Shown here piece after piece: positions 37,375 through 49,600 of a DNA stretch of 64,000 nt. Where the stretch lies: NCBI RefSeq assembly GCF_900167535.1, contig NZ_FUYE01000012.1, positions 26,991-90,990 on the forward strand, written 5' to 3'. The stretch is from Prosthecobacter debontii (lineage in GTDB: Bacteria > Verrucomicrobiota > Verrucomicrobiia > Verrucomicrobiales > Verrucomicrobiaceae). Numbering within the stretch: the stretch's first letter is position 1; each line of letters opens with the position of its first letter. The position numbers were made by a program, and so were the translations under genes. The notes under the pieces were generated by a model that was not told the DNA's origin, made no database searches, and saw only the letters and a list, made by a program, of their open reading frames with translations.

Positions 37375-38244
37375 TTAGCCGACGCGGGTCAGAGTCGTGG
37401 TATCATGGGGCAGTCGGATCTGAACGATGACGTCCATATGCTGGCGGCCCTTGCCGCGGAAACGGCCGCTCACCGGTTTGGCATCGTCATAGTCGCGCCC
37501 GATCGCCAGCTTGACGTAACGGGAGTCGGCTTCTCGGTTGTGGGTCGGGTCCCAGGCTTTCCAGCCGTAGGTGGGCAAAAAGATTTCCATCCAGGCGTGA
37601 GAGGCTTCGTTCTCATCCCCTGTTTTGCCGTTGTAAAAATAGCCGCTGACATAGCGGGCTGGGATGCCCTGGCTGCGGCACAGAGCGATCATGACGTGGG
37701 CATAGTCTTGGCAGACGCCTCGGCGATCTTTCAGGGCTTCTGAGGCATTCGTGTGCACATGGGTCCAGTCAGGATCATAGGCGAAGATGGAGTGGACATG
37801 GTGGCCGATTTTGACCGCATCCGCCCAGATGTCTTGAACCTCTTGTCCGATGATGTCCACCGCTTCTCTCCAGATGGCCACGTTCTGCGTCACAAACTTG
37901 GATTCGACGACGAAGTCGAAGTAGTTCTCATGCACTTCCGGTAGATTCAGGGAATCCAGGGTGAGACCCGTGGGCGGACAGCCGCGAGGATCTAGACGTG
38001 TCTCGACATGGGAGACGGCCTCGACTTCCAGCACCTCATGAGGTTGGTGAAGTTCGAAATGGTCCACCCGGTTCAGATAGAAATCGTGGTGCGTGTGGAT
38101 GGGCACCTGAGGATCCAGCCGGAGATTGAAGGAGGCACAGCGCTGGAGCGGATCTGAGACGGGGCAGAGCCGGGCGTCATTGTAGCTGTCCAGCACAGGT
38201 CCATCGTAGTGGAAGCGCGTGAGATGCCGCACGCGGAGGTTCAT
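37375..38244 (-). CDS. transglutaminase-like cysteine protease-fold protein
   Basis: A 289-residue protein opening MNLRVRHLTRFHYDGPV, the conserved start of the bacterial transglutaminase-like family (an upstream ATG at 38283 is possible). The catalytic triad is Cys178 in GVCQDYAH, His216 in ASHAWME and Asp232 in WDPTHN. It is the third gene of the widespread ATP-grasp/alpha-E/transglutaminase set. That set is proposed to make or modify a peptide; the product is unknown. Confidence 0.88.
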   Translation of the reverse strand: MNLRVRHLTRFHYDGPVLDSYNDARLCPVSDPLQRCASFNLRLDPQVPIHTHHDFYLNRVDHFELHQPHEVLEVEAVSHVETRLDPRGCPPTGLTLDSLNLPEVHENYFDFVVESKFVTQNVAIWREAVDIIGQEVQDIWADAVKIGHHVHSIFAYDPDWTHVHTNASEALKDRRGVCQDYAHVMIALCRSQGIPARYVSGYFYNGKTGDENEASHAWMEIFLPTYGWKAWDPTHNREADSRYVKLAIGRDYDDAKPVSGRFRGKGRQHMDVIVQIRLPHDTTTLTRVG

Positions 38245-38421
38245 TCCGGTCAAAGGGGTATCGGAAACGGGCTGGTTAGGCATCCAAAGGGGGCTCAATG
38301 AGCAGTCTCGGGCTAATAAAAGGGGGGGAGAACAGTGGTAAAAAGTGAGACGGCTCCGGCAAGGAAAATTAGCCTGTTACCGGAGCCGCCGACTCAAAAA
38401 ATCGTCGTTTGCGAAAAACGA

Positions 38422-39504
38422 TTAACCAAGGTGCTGTTGTTGTTGCTCTTGCTGCTGGTGAAAGCGGATCTCGGCCTGCATATCCACCGGGGGATGATAC
38501 ATGAAGCTCGTGTAGAGATGATCCCCAAAAGCGCTGATCTCAATCTGCACCTCATCCAGAAATTCATGCAGGCCACGACCGATGATGTCTTTCACGGTGG
38601 TGAAGTGCAGGTTGTTCAAGAACTTGCCAAAGCGGCGCTCTCCATCGCTGCGGTATTCGCCTTGGGGCGTGCCTGCGATGGAGTGCGCAAAGCTGTCCAT
38701 TTGCTCCAAGCAGAACATCAGAGAGCGGGGGAAGGTGTCTTCGAAGATCAGGAACTCGATCACCTTGTCCACCAGGATATCCGCCACATAGAAGCGGCGG
38801 TAGGGCTCCACAGCGCTCGCGGAGCGCAGCACGGCCTGCCATTGCGCGGCATCCACCGCACCGCCGACATCGGTCACCTTCGGCAGGAGAATGTGATACT
38901 TCATATCCAGGAGGCGCGTGGTTTTATCCGCACGTTCCATGTATTTGCCGAATTGAATGAACTCGAAGCCTTCGTTGCGTGAGAAGGTGGAGACGGTGAT
39001 GCCCTGGAACAGATGAGAGAAGCGCTTGATCTCGTCATAAAACGCACTGGCGCTGCCGTTGCGGATCTTGCTGGGGGGGCTGCTCTTGATGAAGTGATAG
39101 GCGTCATTCAGCACCTCCCACATTTCACTGGAGATCTGATCCCGCACCTGGCGAGCGTTTTCACGAGCGTTGGAGATGCAGTTGAGGAGTGAGTTGGGGT
39201 TTTCGGAACGGAAGGTGACGAACTCCATCACGCTGTCGCTATCCGCCGTGCTGTAGAGTTGAAAGAAGATGTCTTCTTCACAGGTGGAGCGCAGGATGGG
39301 CAGCCAGTGCTCCTTCAGCGTCTCATCAGACACTTGGCCGAAGTCCAGGAGGATCTGGAGATTGACATCCACGAGCCGGGCAAGGTTTTCGGCTCGTTCA
39401 AGGTAGCGACTCATCCAGTAGAGGCTGCCAGCGACACGGGACAGCATGACATTGGCCTGCTTGTGTCGGGCGACTTCTTCTTGGGTCGAGAATGACTTGG
39501 ACAT
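38422..39504 (-). CDS. alpha-E domain-containing protein
   Basis: A 360-residue helical protein of the alpha-E family (DUF403). MLSRVAGSLYWMSRYLERAENLARLVDVN (about 20-48) is the family's first helix pair; GITVSTFSRNEGFEFIQFGKYMERADKTTR (about 168-197) is its characteristic repeat of the same pattern. It always occurs with the ATP-grasp protein and often with the transglutaminase, as here. Biochemical role unknown. The start follows the ATP-grasp gene by 64 bases. Confidence 0.88.
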   Translation of the reverse strand: MSKSFSTQEEVARHKQANVMLSRVAGSLYWMSRYLERAENLARLVDVNLQILLDFGQVSDETLKEHWLPILRSTCEEDIFFQLYSTADSDSVMEFVTFRSENPNSLLNCISNARENARQVRDQISSEMWEVLNDAYHFIKSSPPSKIRNGSASAFYDEIKRFSHLFQGITVSTFSRNEGFEFIQFGKYMERADKTTRLLDMKYHILLPKVTDVGGAVDAAQWQAVLRSASAVEPYRRFYVADILVDKVIEFLIFEDTFPRSLMFCLEQMDSFAHSIAGTPQGEYRSDGERRFGKFLNNLHFTTVKDIIGRGLHEFLDEVQIEISAFGDHLYTSFMYHPPVDMQAEIRFHQQQEQQQQHLG

Positions 39505-39568
39505 GGTCGGAAAAAGGTGGGCAGTTTGAGCTAAAACGAGGCTGCGATGACGAGGTGAGGTTGGTTCA

Positions 39569-41023
39569 TCATGCGGGCACGGAGTTCCTTAAAACCCAGG
39601 TGTCTTTAGAGCCGCCTCCCTGGGAGCTATTGACGACGAGGGAGCCTTTTTTCAGGGCGACACGGGTGAGCCCACCGGGTGTGACCACGATTTTTTCACC
39701 GTAGAGGATGTAGGGACGGAGGTCGATGTGACGCCCTTCAAAGGCATCTCCGGTCCAAGTCGGATGACGGCTGAGTGAAATGGGGTTCTGCGCGATGAAG
39801 TTACGCGGATTCTCTTCGATCAACTTCCGGAATTCCTCGATCTCGGCTTTGCTGGCCCAGGGGCCCATGAGCATGCCATAACCACCCGCTTCATTGGCCG
39901 ATTTCACGACCAGTTTATCCAGGTTGGCCAGGATGTGCTGGCAGTCCTTGGGTTCGGAGGCGAGGTAGGTATCCACGTTCGGTAGGATGGGGTCCTCACC
40001 GAGGTAGTATTTGATCATGTGCGGCACGAAGTAATAGACGACCTTGTCGTCCGCCACGCCGGTGCCGATGCTGTTGGCGAGGCTGACGTTCCCCGCGCGG
40101 TAGGCGTTCACCAGCCCAGGCACACCGAGGAGAGAGTCGGGGCGGAAGACGGAAGGGTCGAGGAAGTCGTCGTCAATGCGGCGGTAGATCACATCCACCT
40201 TCACGAGACCGGCGGTGGTGCGCATGTAAACTTTGAAGTCCCGCACGATCAGGTCACGCCCTTCGACAATCGGGATGCCCATCTGACGAGCCAGGAAGGC
40301 GTGTTCAAAGTAGGCGCTGTTGTAAACCCCCGGTGTCAGCAGCACGCAGTTAGGGGCCCCGTCGGCATTGTAATTGGCCGGTGCGCAGTATTGCATCACT
40401 TTCAGCAATTCGGACGGGTAGTTGGACACGGAGTGGACGCCACTGGCTTTGAAAAGCTCAGGGAAAGTGCGCTTTAGGGCGGCGCGGTTTTCCAGCATGT
40501 AGCTCGCCCCAGAAGGGCAGCGGAGGTTATCCTCCAGCACGAGGTAGCGGCCATCTTTATCTCGAATGAGGTCGGTGCCGCAGATGTGCACGTAGATGTC
40601 CTTGGGCACCTCGAAGTGCATGAACTCACGGCGGAAGTGCTTGGCGCTCAGCAGATACTGCGGCGGGATGACACGATCTTTGATGATCTTCTGATCATGA
40701 TAGATGTCATGCAGAAACATGTTCAGCGCGGTCAGACGCTGGATCAGGCCTTTTTCGACCACTTCCCACTCCTCGGCGGAGATCACCCGGGGCACACAGT
40801 CGAAGGGGAAAATGCGCTCGGTGCCTTGGGAATCACTATACACCGTGAAGGTCACGCCACCTCGCATGAAGGAGGCTTCGACGGCCGCCTGCTTGTTCCT
40901 GAACTCGTTGGGATCGACATCGTTCAGGGCGGCTGCGACGCTGCGGTAGTGAGGACGTGTAACGCCGTCGGAAGTGAACATCTCATCGAAGAAGTTCTCC
41001 GGCTGGTAGTTGTCAAAAAGCAT
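39569..41023 (-). CDS. circularly permuted ATP-grasp ligase (DUF404/DUF407 type)
   Basis: A 484-residue protein. [20 protein letters not shown] is the typical start; [50 protein letters not shown] and [17 protein letters not shown] are the ATP-binding and Mg-binding stretches of the circularly permuted type 2 ATP-grasp family. Such enzymes usually join a carboxylate to an amine, and with the transglutaminase-like and alpha-E genes they probably build an unidentified peptide. Confidence 0.9.
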   Translation of the reverse strand: MLFDNYQPENFFDEMFTSDGVTRPHYRSVAAALNDVDPNEFRNKQAAVEASFMRGGVTFTVYSDSQGTERIFPFDCVPRVISAEEWEVVEKGLIQRLTALNMFLHDIYHDQKIIKDRVIPPQYLLSAKHFRREFMHFEVPKDIYVHICGTDLIRDKDGRYLVLEDNLRCPSGASYMLENRAALKRTFPELFKASGVHSVSNYPSELLKVMQYCAPANYNADGAPNCVLLTPGVYNSAYFEHAFLARQMGIPIVEGRDLIVRDFKVYMRTTAGLVKVDVIYRRIDDDFLDPSVFRPDSLLGVPGLVNAYRAGNVSLANSIGTGVADDKVVYYFVPHMIKYYLGEDPILPNVDTYLASEPKDCQHILANLDKLVVKSANEAGGYGMLMGPWASKAEIEEFRKLIEENPRNFIAQNPISLSRHPTWTGDAFEGRHIDLRPYILYGEKIVVTPGGLTRVALKKGSLVVNSSQGGGSKDTWVLRNSVPA

Positions 41024-41088
41024 ATGGTTGTAGCCTTGTTGGTTGGCTGAAGGGGTGAATTAGCAAGAGTAGGGCCAAGTTTGGTTCG

Positions 41089-42102
41089 TCATCGTATCCG
41101 TTCCAGTTTGAGAAGCGGGGCGGCGGGGGAAGCGAACTGGGCCACATACAGATTTCCTTCGGAATCCACCGCCACGGCGTGCGGGTGAATGAAGGTTTGG
41201 CCCTCACTTTTCATGGGCTGGAGCACGCCGTCCTGATAACGGGCAGGTGGGGCTCCTAGATTAGAAACGATCTTAAAATCCCGGTCCAGGATGCTGATGA
41301 AGCCTGGGGAATGGCGATCCTTCGGCCACTGGTCACCGAGGTGGGGGATGATGGCCAAGTCTCCCCAGAGCACGACATCTCGCGGATTGCCACCCGGGAA
41401 GGGGAGGCTATCGACCCAATGCCCGTCGAGCGTGAAGCGTTTGATCTCCTGCTGGTCACTCATGGCGATGACGATGCGCGGCTGATCCGTTGTGCGCAGG
41501 TCCAGGGCTCCCCCGTGAGGCCCCCAGTGTGCCAGTTGGTCCGTCACCTCGCCCACATTGCCACCCCAGGTGTGGGTCAGTTGCCCGTGGGGATCGTAGG
41601 CATGGATGTAGTCTTTGCCGTAGCCATCCATCACCCAGAAGCGGCCATCGGGATGATGCAGTGTTTTGGAAGGCCGGTATTCGGCTTCGTTCGCATACAG
41701 ACCGCTTTTCTGCGGCCATGGAAAGCGGGCCAGTTCTTTGCCGTCCAGACTGAGTTTCCGAACCTCATGCAGGACGGTGTCCGTGATGTAGAGGACCTCT
41801 TGATCATTTTCGGTGATCAGAGACATGCCATGGGCACCCGGCATACGCGCCGTCCAGGTATCTAAAAGCTCACCCGACTTGGCATTCAGGATCAAGATGT
41901 TGTTCCGAGGTTCATCCGTTAACACAAACAGACGACCCTGCTGATCAAACGCCAGGGCATGACCGTTTTTGATCGGGGCTTGTTGAAGGGCTGTTTCGGC
42001 CCACCCCTGAACAATCCGGTAACGAAATTCACTCTGTCCCAGAGTTTCGTCTGCTTGGCATGGCAAACTCAACACGCCGATCAAAAGCAGACTTTTTAGC
42101 AT
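41089..42102 (-). CDS. secreted NHL-type beta-propeller protein
   Basis: A 337-residue exported protein (signal peptide MLKSLLLIGVLSLPCQA, start chosen at 42102). The mature part is a series of NHL-like repeats: NGHALAFDQQGRLFVLTDE, PGAHGMSLITENDQEVLYITD, HHPDGRFWVMDG, FIHPHAVAVDSEGNLYVAQFA. This architecture is shared with peptidyl-alpha-hydroxyglycine lyases and other six-bladed propellers, but no lyase activity can be claimed. It is 65 bases upstream of the ATP-grasp gene on the same strand and might belong to that unit. Confidence 0.7.
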   Translation of the reverse strand: MLKSLLLIGVLSLPCQADETLGQSEFRYRIVQGWAETALQQAPIKNGHALAFDQQGRLFVLTDEPRNNILILNAKSGELLDTWTARMPGAHGMSLITENDQEVLYITDTVLHEVRKLSLDGKELARFPWPQKSGLYANEAEYRPSKTLHHPDGRFWVMDGYGKDYIHAYDPHGQLTHTWGGNVGEVTDQLAHWGPHGGALDLRTTDQPRIVIAMSDQQEIKRFTLDGHWVDSLPFPGGNPRDVVLWGDLAIIPHLGDQWPKDRHSPGFISILDRDFKIVSNLGAPPARYQDGVLQPMKSEGQTFIHPHAVAVDSEGNLYVAQFASPAAPLLKLERIR

Positions 42103-42725
42103 ACTCCAAGCCAACCATAATGACGAAGACCAGGAAAGTCTGAAATGAGCATCCATGTGAATCAAAGTGCATTTGTTGGCTCAAAGAGTCGTCCCAAGAG
42201 CGCGAAACAGGTAAAAGTCCTTGTCTCGATCGAAGCGGTGGAACCGAATCCCTGCGGTCCCGGTTCACGCGATGCACACCCAGAGCAAGGAAGGTCAACC
42301 TGATAACGATGACGATGAGAATTTCGATCACGTGCCCGTGGAGGAGAGGAGGTTAAAGCTTGGGGCCGATCATCCCTGATGGGGTCGATCGCTTCTGACA
42401 AAGGGAGAGACCCAAAAGATCATCAGCTCGGGTTAGGCAGGTTACGCCGAGGGGCAGGATCAAGATTCGGAGCCTAATCGATAACATCATCAGCAGGCGG
42501 AAGAAGGAGGAGTAAAAGAATTAGGGGTTAGCTGGCTTCTCATGCCCGTAGCGCGCCGAGCGGGTGAATAGATTGTCACATCGTTGGGCCAAGAGCGTGG
42601 TGAAGGGAAGCTGTGAAGCCTTGATAAACCGGGACTGAGAAGACTTTACAGCAGGTGCCCAGGTGGTTTTGGCTGACGAAACTGTTGCTTGGAGATGCGG
42701 CTCTTTGGTGGAGTTACACGCCGCG
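42103..42725. other. 623-base intergenic region without a supported gene
   Basis: Between the divergent beta-propeller gene and the TPR gene. A 52-codon frame (42145-42303, plus) has ordinary codon use but no recognisable domain and no clear ribosome-binding site, so it is not called. No palindrome, terminator or RNA gene was recognised; the region should hold promoters for both flanking genes. Confidence 0.35.
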
Positions 42726-43652
42726 ATGCTGAAGTGGAAGACGACTCTCTATGCGGCGGTCACACTGGTTCTGAGCTTAACGGCCGGACCCGTGCGTTTG
42801 CATGCGCATGGCGCCTATCACGACCTGATGCTCAGCCTAACCGCAGAGATGGAAAAAAGGCCGGATGACCCCGATCTTTACCGTCGGCGTGCGCGGGTGC
42901 AGGTGGATCATGAGGACTGGCAGGCGGCCTTGGTGGATCTGGAAAAAGCGGATCGCCTGGATCAAAAGGCGGTGGAGTCAGATCTGCTGCGGGGACGTGC
43001 TCTCTTGTTGGGCCATCAGCCGCAAGCAGCCTTGCAGTGTCTGCGTCAAGCGGTGCAGGGCTTTCCCGAGCTGGCAACACCCCGCATGTATGAGGCCAGG
43101 GCTTTGGCCGCACTCGGCCAGTCTGCGGAGGCTTACGAGGTCTTCAGGCAAGCCGTGGAGCGACTCGTTCAGGTGGAGCCTGATCACGTCTTTGAAATGG
43201 CGGCTCTGGCCAGACAGGCCGAGGGGCCTCAGGCGGCCCTGACTGTGCTGAACGAGGGCTTGGACAAGCTTGGGAGTTTGCCCGCCCTGACGGATGAAGC
43301 ACTGAAGATTGAGATCGAACTCAAGCGTTACGATGCCGCCGTGGTCCGCGTCACGCAGATGCTGACCCGCACGAAGACGCCTCTCCCCTGGCTGGCTAAA
43401 CGTGCAGAACTGCTGACCCTGGCAGGTCGTGTGCCGGAAGCTGAAGAAGACTGGCAGCAAGTCGTCAGTCAGGTCCTGGCTCTGCCCACTCTCCAACGGG
43501 GTTCCCATGCCATGTGCCGCTTGCTCGAGCGAGCTCAAGTCGCTCTCGGGAAGTCTCCGCTCCCAAGGCCCGTGGTGGCCGCCCCGGTGTCTGCATCCCC
43601 TTCCTCGGTCACTTCGAGTTCAGCGTTTTCTCCCCCCTCCTCCCCCCAATGA
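42726..43652 (+). CDS. exported TPR-repeat protein
   Basis: A 308-residue protein starting at ATG 42726 with a signal peptide (MLKWKTTLYAAVTLVLSLTAGPVRLHA). The rest is tetratricopeptide-like: PDDPDLYRRRARVQVDHEDWQAALVDLEKADRL, ATPRMYEARALAALGQSAEAYEVFRQAVE, PLPWLAKRAELLTLAGRVPEAEEDWQQV. The last 35 residues are Ser/Pro-rich. Its stop overlaps the start of the giant secreted protein by ATGA, making it the first gene of that operon. It probably acts as a periplasmic scaffold or chaperone. Confidence 0.75.
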   Translation: MLKWKTTLYAAVTLVLSLTAGPVRLHAHGAYHDLMLSLTAEMEKRPDDPDLYRRRARVQVDHEDWQAALVDLEKADRLDQKAVESDLLRGRALLLGHQPQAALQCLRQAVQGFPELATPRMYEARALAALGQSAEAYEVFRQAVERLVQVEPDHVFEMAALARQAEGPQAALTVLNEGLDKLGSLPALTDEALKIEIELKRYDAAVVRVTQMLTRTKTPLPWLAKRAELLTLAGRVPEAEEDWQQVVSQVLALPTLQRGSHAMCRLLERAQVALGKSPLPRPVVAAPVSASPSSVTSSSAFSPPSSPQ

Positions 43653-46600
43653 TCCGCTCTTTGCGTCATCCTCTCGCTCTCTTGTTCACCCTGGCTCCAG
43701 GGTTGCTCTGTGCTCAGACTCTCCAGTTTGGGAATCTACAGGTGCGGCAAAACTCCACGGCAGGCACAACCGCCGCCATCACCTTATCCATCGGGCCCGG
43801 CAGCAGCAGTGGGTTCACCCTCGGGGCATCCAGCACACGTGGCAGCTATGATGTGTTGTTTGGCCAAACCAATGATCTGACCTCAGGGGTGGTGATCAGC
43901 AACGTCATCGAAAACGGACGTGACAACAGTGGTGCGGCCGGAGGGGAAGCCTTCGACCTGTTTTATGCGACCACGATCACCGGTAGCCCCAATACGGCCG
44001 GCAGTGCGGAGAACTACAAGATCGGTGTCTATCGCGCGGCTCAAGGGGACAAGGTCAATATGAACGTGGGCTTTGGGTATTTCCCGTTCAGTCGGTATCT
44101 GGGTGGGATCGCCAGGAATTCGGTGAACAACTCCGCGCTCAATTCCATCATTGCTTCTCCAGGCATCGAGCTTGGGACCGGGCTGGAATTTCAAAACACG
44201 GCGACGAATGGCACCTACATCCTGGACCTGACCAGCTTGGGCGCATCATCAGCCAATGGCGTGTTGTTCGTGACGGGAGGCAAGGACGAAGACAACTATG
44301 CCCTCAGCCAAGCCAATGCCGATGGCACCTTTAACATCATTTGCCATGACAACGGTGCCAATGGATCGGGGGGAGAAACGGATGGCGTCGCCTTCGTTTA
44401 CCTGCCGATCTCCGGTGCCGGTAGCAACAACCTCGTGGCTCTGGGACGTGTGAACAGCAATGCAACGACGGATGTGGCGGGCGGCTCCTACACCCTTTCC
44501 AAAGGTGGCACGGGGCAATGGTATCTGACCATCCCAGGGCATGACGGCAGCTCGGGTGTGCTGCTCGTCAGCGCGGAAGGCGGCACCTCTTACAATGCCG
44601 ATAACATCGTCTCCAGTCAGTGGGATGCCACGAACAGCCGGTGGGTCATTGAGAGTCGAGATCTCAGTGGTGCCACGGCCCTGCCAACCCTCCAAAATGG
44701 TGGCGATAATGCGGAGGACATGTTCAGCTTCGCGTTTTTCACGACGGCGCCCATCAATGTGGTTCCGACCGTGACCCTGACGGCGCCGACCAATGCCAGC
44801 ACGAGTGTGTATGGGACGGATATCGTCCTGCGTGCCGATGCCGCTGACTCCGATGGCACCGTGGCGCGTGTGGAGTTCTATGATGGAGCCACGCTGCTCG
44901 GCCAAGATGAGACCGCACCGTATGAGTGGACTCTGAGCGCTCCGGCCATAGGGGCTCATGTTTTGACCGCTCGGGCCGTGGATTCGAGCGAGGGCTCGGC
45001 CACCAGCACGGCGATCAATGTCACGGTCATTCCTCAGGCTGGCACGGAAGGTTTGTTCTTCGATGGTGTGAACGACTACGTCACTTTTGGCAATACACCG
45101 GCCTTGGGCTTGGCGAGCTTTACGCTGGAATGCTGGTTCCGTCGGGATGGGGCGGGTGTGGCTGCGTCCACGGGCTCGGGCGGTGTCTCCGCGATCCCTC
45201 TGGTGACCAAAGGCCGTGGGGAGAGCGATGGCAGCAATGTGGATTGCAATTACTTCCTGGGCATCCGCGCTGACTCCGGTGTGTTGACCGCCGACTTCGA
45301 GGACATGGCCACGGGCTTGAATCACCCGGTTTCGGGTACCACCCCTGTGCAAACGGGACAGTGGCAGCACGCGGCGGTGACCTTCGATAGCACGGCAAAG
45401 GAGTGGCGGCTCTATCTCAATGGGGCTTTGGAAGCGGTGCTGGAGACGGATGGCCAGGTGCCCCGGAGTGACAGCATCCAGCACGCAGGGCTCGCGACAG
45501 CCATGACCTCCACAGGAGCCGCAGCCGGTTATTTCCTCGGTGCCATGGATGAGGCCCGCATCTGGAACTATGCCCGCACTCAGTCGGAGATCCAGGCGAG
45601 CATCAATGAGCAGATCCCCTCCGCGACGGGTCTGGTGGGACGCTGGGGCATGAATGAAGGCACGGGCACGACGATCACCAGCACCGCCTCTGGCGCGCTC
45701 ACGGGGACGCTGAGAAATGATCCGCTATGGACCACCGGCGCGCCTTTCAGTGTCAATATCCCGCCTTCAGTAAGCATCACCGCGCCTGCTGATGAAAGCG
45801 CCGTCTTTGCGCCAGGGGCTTTCACCATCACTGCGACTGCGAGCGATGATGATGGCTCGATCACTCAGGTGGAATTCCTGCGCAATGGTGATGTGGTCGC
45901 CACGGATACCGCGGCCCCATTTGAATTGGAGCAATCCGGTCTGCCTGCAGGCCGCTACACCTATACCGCACGGGCAACCGATGACCGTGACGCTGTGGCG
46001 GTGAGCGGCGCCGTCAGCGTGCGGGTGGTCTTTGATCCTGCCAACCCGCCCACGAACACGGCGCTATGGTTCGATGGTGTGGATGACTATGTGACCATGG
46101 GCGTGGCTCCTGAATTGAACGTGGGAGGACCGCCTTCCAACGGATTCACGGCTGAGTGCTGGTTCCGTAAGGAGGGCGCTGGCCTAACGTCAGGTTCAGG
46201 AAGCGGTGGCGTGACCGGGGTGCCGTTGTTTGGCAAAGGTCGCGGAGAGAACGATGGCTCCAATGTGGACTGCAACTACTTCTTCGGCATCAACACGGCG
46301 GGGCAGTTGGTGGCTGACTTTGAGGCTTATCCCGCCTCAGGGATCTCCTCGGGATTGAACTTCCCCGTAACGGGCAGCCATGCGGCCATTCAGGAGGGTA
46401 GTTGGCATCATGCCGCCGTGACCTATGATGGCAATGCCCATCAGTGGAAACTGTATCTGGACGGTGTCGAAGTGGGAACTGCCTCCGCAGCGACAGGCGC
46501 CCTGCCGAGGTATGACAGCATTCAGCACTTTGCGTTAGGCGCGGCCATGAATTCCTCTGGAGTGAGGGAAGGCGCTTTCGCCGGTCGGTTGGATGAGGTG

Positions 46601-49600
46601 CGTGTCTGGAACTATGCACGGAGCCCTGAGGAAATCGCCGCGGCGAAGGATTATGAGATTGCCTCGGCAGTGGGTCTGGTCGGACGATATGGTTTGAATG
46701 AAGCGACAGGGAATAACGCCGGGAACTCCGTGAGCAGCACTCCGGTGGGTGTGCTGACCAACGGTCCCGTCTGGGTGGAAGGTGCGCCTTTTTCAGGCGT
46801 CAATCATGCACCTGTGATCAGCCTGACCGCACCTGGCGATGGCGCATCATCCATGTATCCGTATGGGGTCAACATGACTGCCGATGCGGTGGATAGTGAT
46901 GGCGGCGTGGTGCGTGTGGACTTCCTGGTGAATGGCGAGAAGGTCGGTGAAGATACGGAGGCTCCTTTCACTTATGTGTGGGTGCCACCCGCCGTCGGGA
47001 CCTACGAGCTGACCGCGCGGGCTGTGGATACGCTGGGGGCGGCGGCTTCCTCTGCGGTGGTGAATCTGACGATCATCCCGAATCCGAATCAGGCCCCTTC
47101 GATCTCCTTGTCGGCTCCGGCGGATCAGGCTTCGGGGATCGGTGGCAGCACCGAGCTGACGGCTACCCTGTCGGACCCTGAAGGTGATGCCATGACGGTG
47201 ACCTTTTATGGTCGGTTGACCACTCCCACGACTCCTGGCCCCGACTTCAGTTTGATGACCCTGCCGGATACGCAGTATTACTCGCAGAATACGGGGGGCA
47301 CGCGTTTGGCTCAGTTCATCGGTCAGACGAACTGGATTGTTTCCCAGAAAGACACGCTCAAGGTCGCCTTCGTTTCTCACCAAGGTGATATCGTGGAAAA
47401 CGGTGAGTCGGTGCCTCAGCAGTGGGTGAATGCCGATCAGGCGCTCAGCATTCTGGAAGTGCCCGCGACGACTCTCCGCGCGCACGGGATTCCGTGGGGC
47501 GCAGCTCCAGGGAACCATGACCAGACACCGATCGGCAATGCGGATGGTTCGACCGTTTCCTTCAATCAATACTTCGGTGTGGAGCGGTTCACCGGGCGCT
47601 CGTATTACGGCGGCAATTACGGCGTCAATAACGATAACAACTACCAGCTCTTCAGCGCGAGCGGTCTGGACTTCATCATCATCCACATCGAGTATGACAC
47701 CACGCCGGATCAACCGGTGTTGGATTGGGCAGATGCTCTCTTGAAAGCGCATCCTCACCGTCGCGGTATCATCACCAGCCACTGGATGGTGAATACGGGC
47801 AATCCGGCCACGTTTAGTGCCATGGGGCAGGCGCTGTATGACAATCTGAAAGATAACCCGAATCTATTCTTGATGTTAGGTGGGCACATCCATGGGGAAG
47901 GTCAGCGGAGTGATACCTTCGAAGGCAGGACCGTGCATAGTGTTCTCCAGGACTATCAGGGCCGCTCCAATGGGGGGGACGGTTGGTTGCGCTACTTTGT
48001 TTTCTCTCCAGCGAACAACACCATCACGGCGAAGACTTACTCGCCTAAATTGGATCAGTATGAAACCGACACGAACAGTGAGTTTGTGCTGACCTATGAC
48101 ATGCAGGCACCGATGATGGAGTGGGTGCCTCTGGGCACGGTCACGGTGCCAGCGGGTGAAACCACGGCCTCCTTGGAATGGACCGGGCTGGAATCGGGTA
48201 AAGACTATGAATGGTATGCGGCGGTGACCGATGGCATCAGCCGAGTCGGCTCGACCACGCGTCATTTTAGTACAGCCGCGGGTGCCGCTCCTACCGTCCA
48301 GCTCACATCACCCGCGGAGGGCGCGCTTCTGAGCACGGTGGCTCCGGTCACTCTCACGGCCACAGCCGCTGATTCCGATGGCAGCATCGCCCGCGTGGAG
48401 TTTTACCAAGGACATCAGAAGTTGGGCGAAGATAGCACGGCACCTTACACCTATGTCTGGAGTGGTGCGGCAGTGGGTTCCTATCAGCTCAGTGCTGTCG
48501 CTGTGGATGACTCGGGTAACACCGCCCTCTCAGCCATTGTGAATGTCACCCTGACGGATGCCAACGTGCCTCCGACGGTGAACCTGACCTCACCCGTGGA
48601 GGCAGCGGTCTATCAGGCCCCTGCCGGAGTGATCTTCCAAGTCGAGGCAGAGGATGTGGATGGCAGTGTCACGAAAGTGGAGTTTTATCAAGGGGCGACC
48701 AAAGTGGGAGAAGTCACCTCGGCACCGTATGCCTTCATTTGGGAGGTCGCAGCGGCTGGTGAGTATGAACTGACGGCGGTGGCCACGGACGATGATGCGG
48801 CGACCACCGTCTCGGAAGCCGTGACCGTGACGGTTTCAGCTCCCGTGCCAGCCTTTACTTACACGCAGGACTTCAATGGCCTGGGCACTGCGGGCACCAC
48901 GCCGCCGACAGGCTGGGCCATCTATGGCAATATGGGCGGCACCAACTCCACCTGGACCAACACCACGGGCATCCCTGTGTCCGAGATGGGAGCGGGTTCA
49001 GTGTCAACCACCCTGTCTGCCACCACCTCTTATACCGGCACGAGCAACAGCAACGGCTATAACTACGCCCTGTCGGGTTCCACTTCGGATCGCGCCTTGG
49101 GCTTGTCGCCCACCAGTGGCAGAGGGTCGGCCCTTCAGTTAACCCTGCAGAACACCACCGGCGCGGACATCCCGTATTTCCGGATCGGTTATGACATGCG
49201 TCGTTTTACCACCGCCAGCACCGCCAATGAGTTGCCAGGTTATTGGTTATTCTACAGCCTGGATGATGGGGTTACCTGGGTGAGTGTGAGTGATCTGAAT
49301 CCTGCTGCCAGTGGTGCCACCGTCAACGTGCCGAACAGCACGGGCGTGACCACCGTCCCTCTGACGATGATTCAACTGGGGCAGCCGTGGAAAGCCGGGC
49401 AGGGCATCCGCCTGCGCTGGGTGGATGACAATGCCACTCAGACCTCTCCTGACCAGGTGTATGGTCTGGACAATGTCACGCTCACCACGGAGGGGCTGAA
49501 TGCTCTCCCGACGGTCTTGCTGACCGCCCCCCAGAGCGGCGCTTCCTTCTCACTGCCAGGTCCGGTGACCTTGTCTGCTCTGGCCTCAGATGGAGATGGG

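Noticed and set aside
42145..42303. 52-codon frame in the intergenic region before the TPR gene
   Set aside because: No ribosome-binding site, family or conservation evidence; left as intergenic.
44249..45484. 411-codon open frame on the minus strand inside the giant gene
   Set aside because: Opposite strand of the repeat-rich giant protein; low-complexity Arg/His content.
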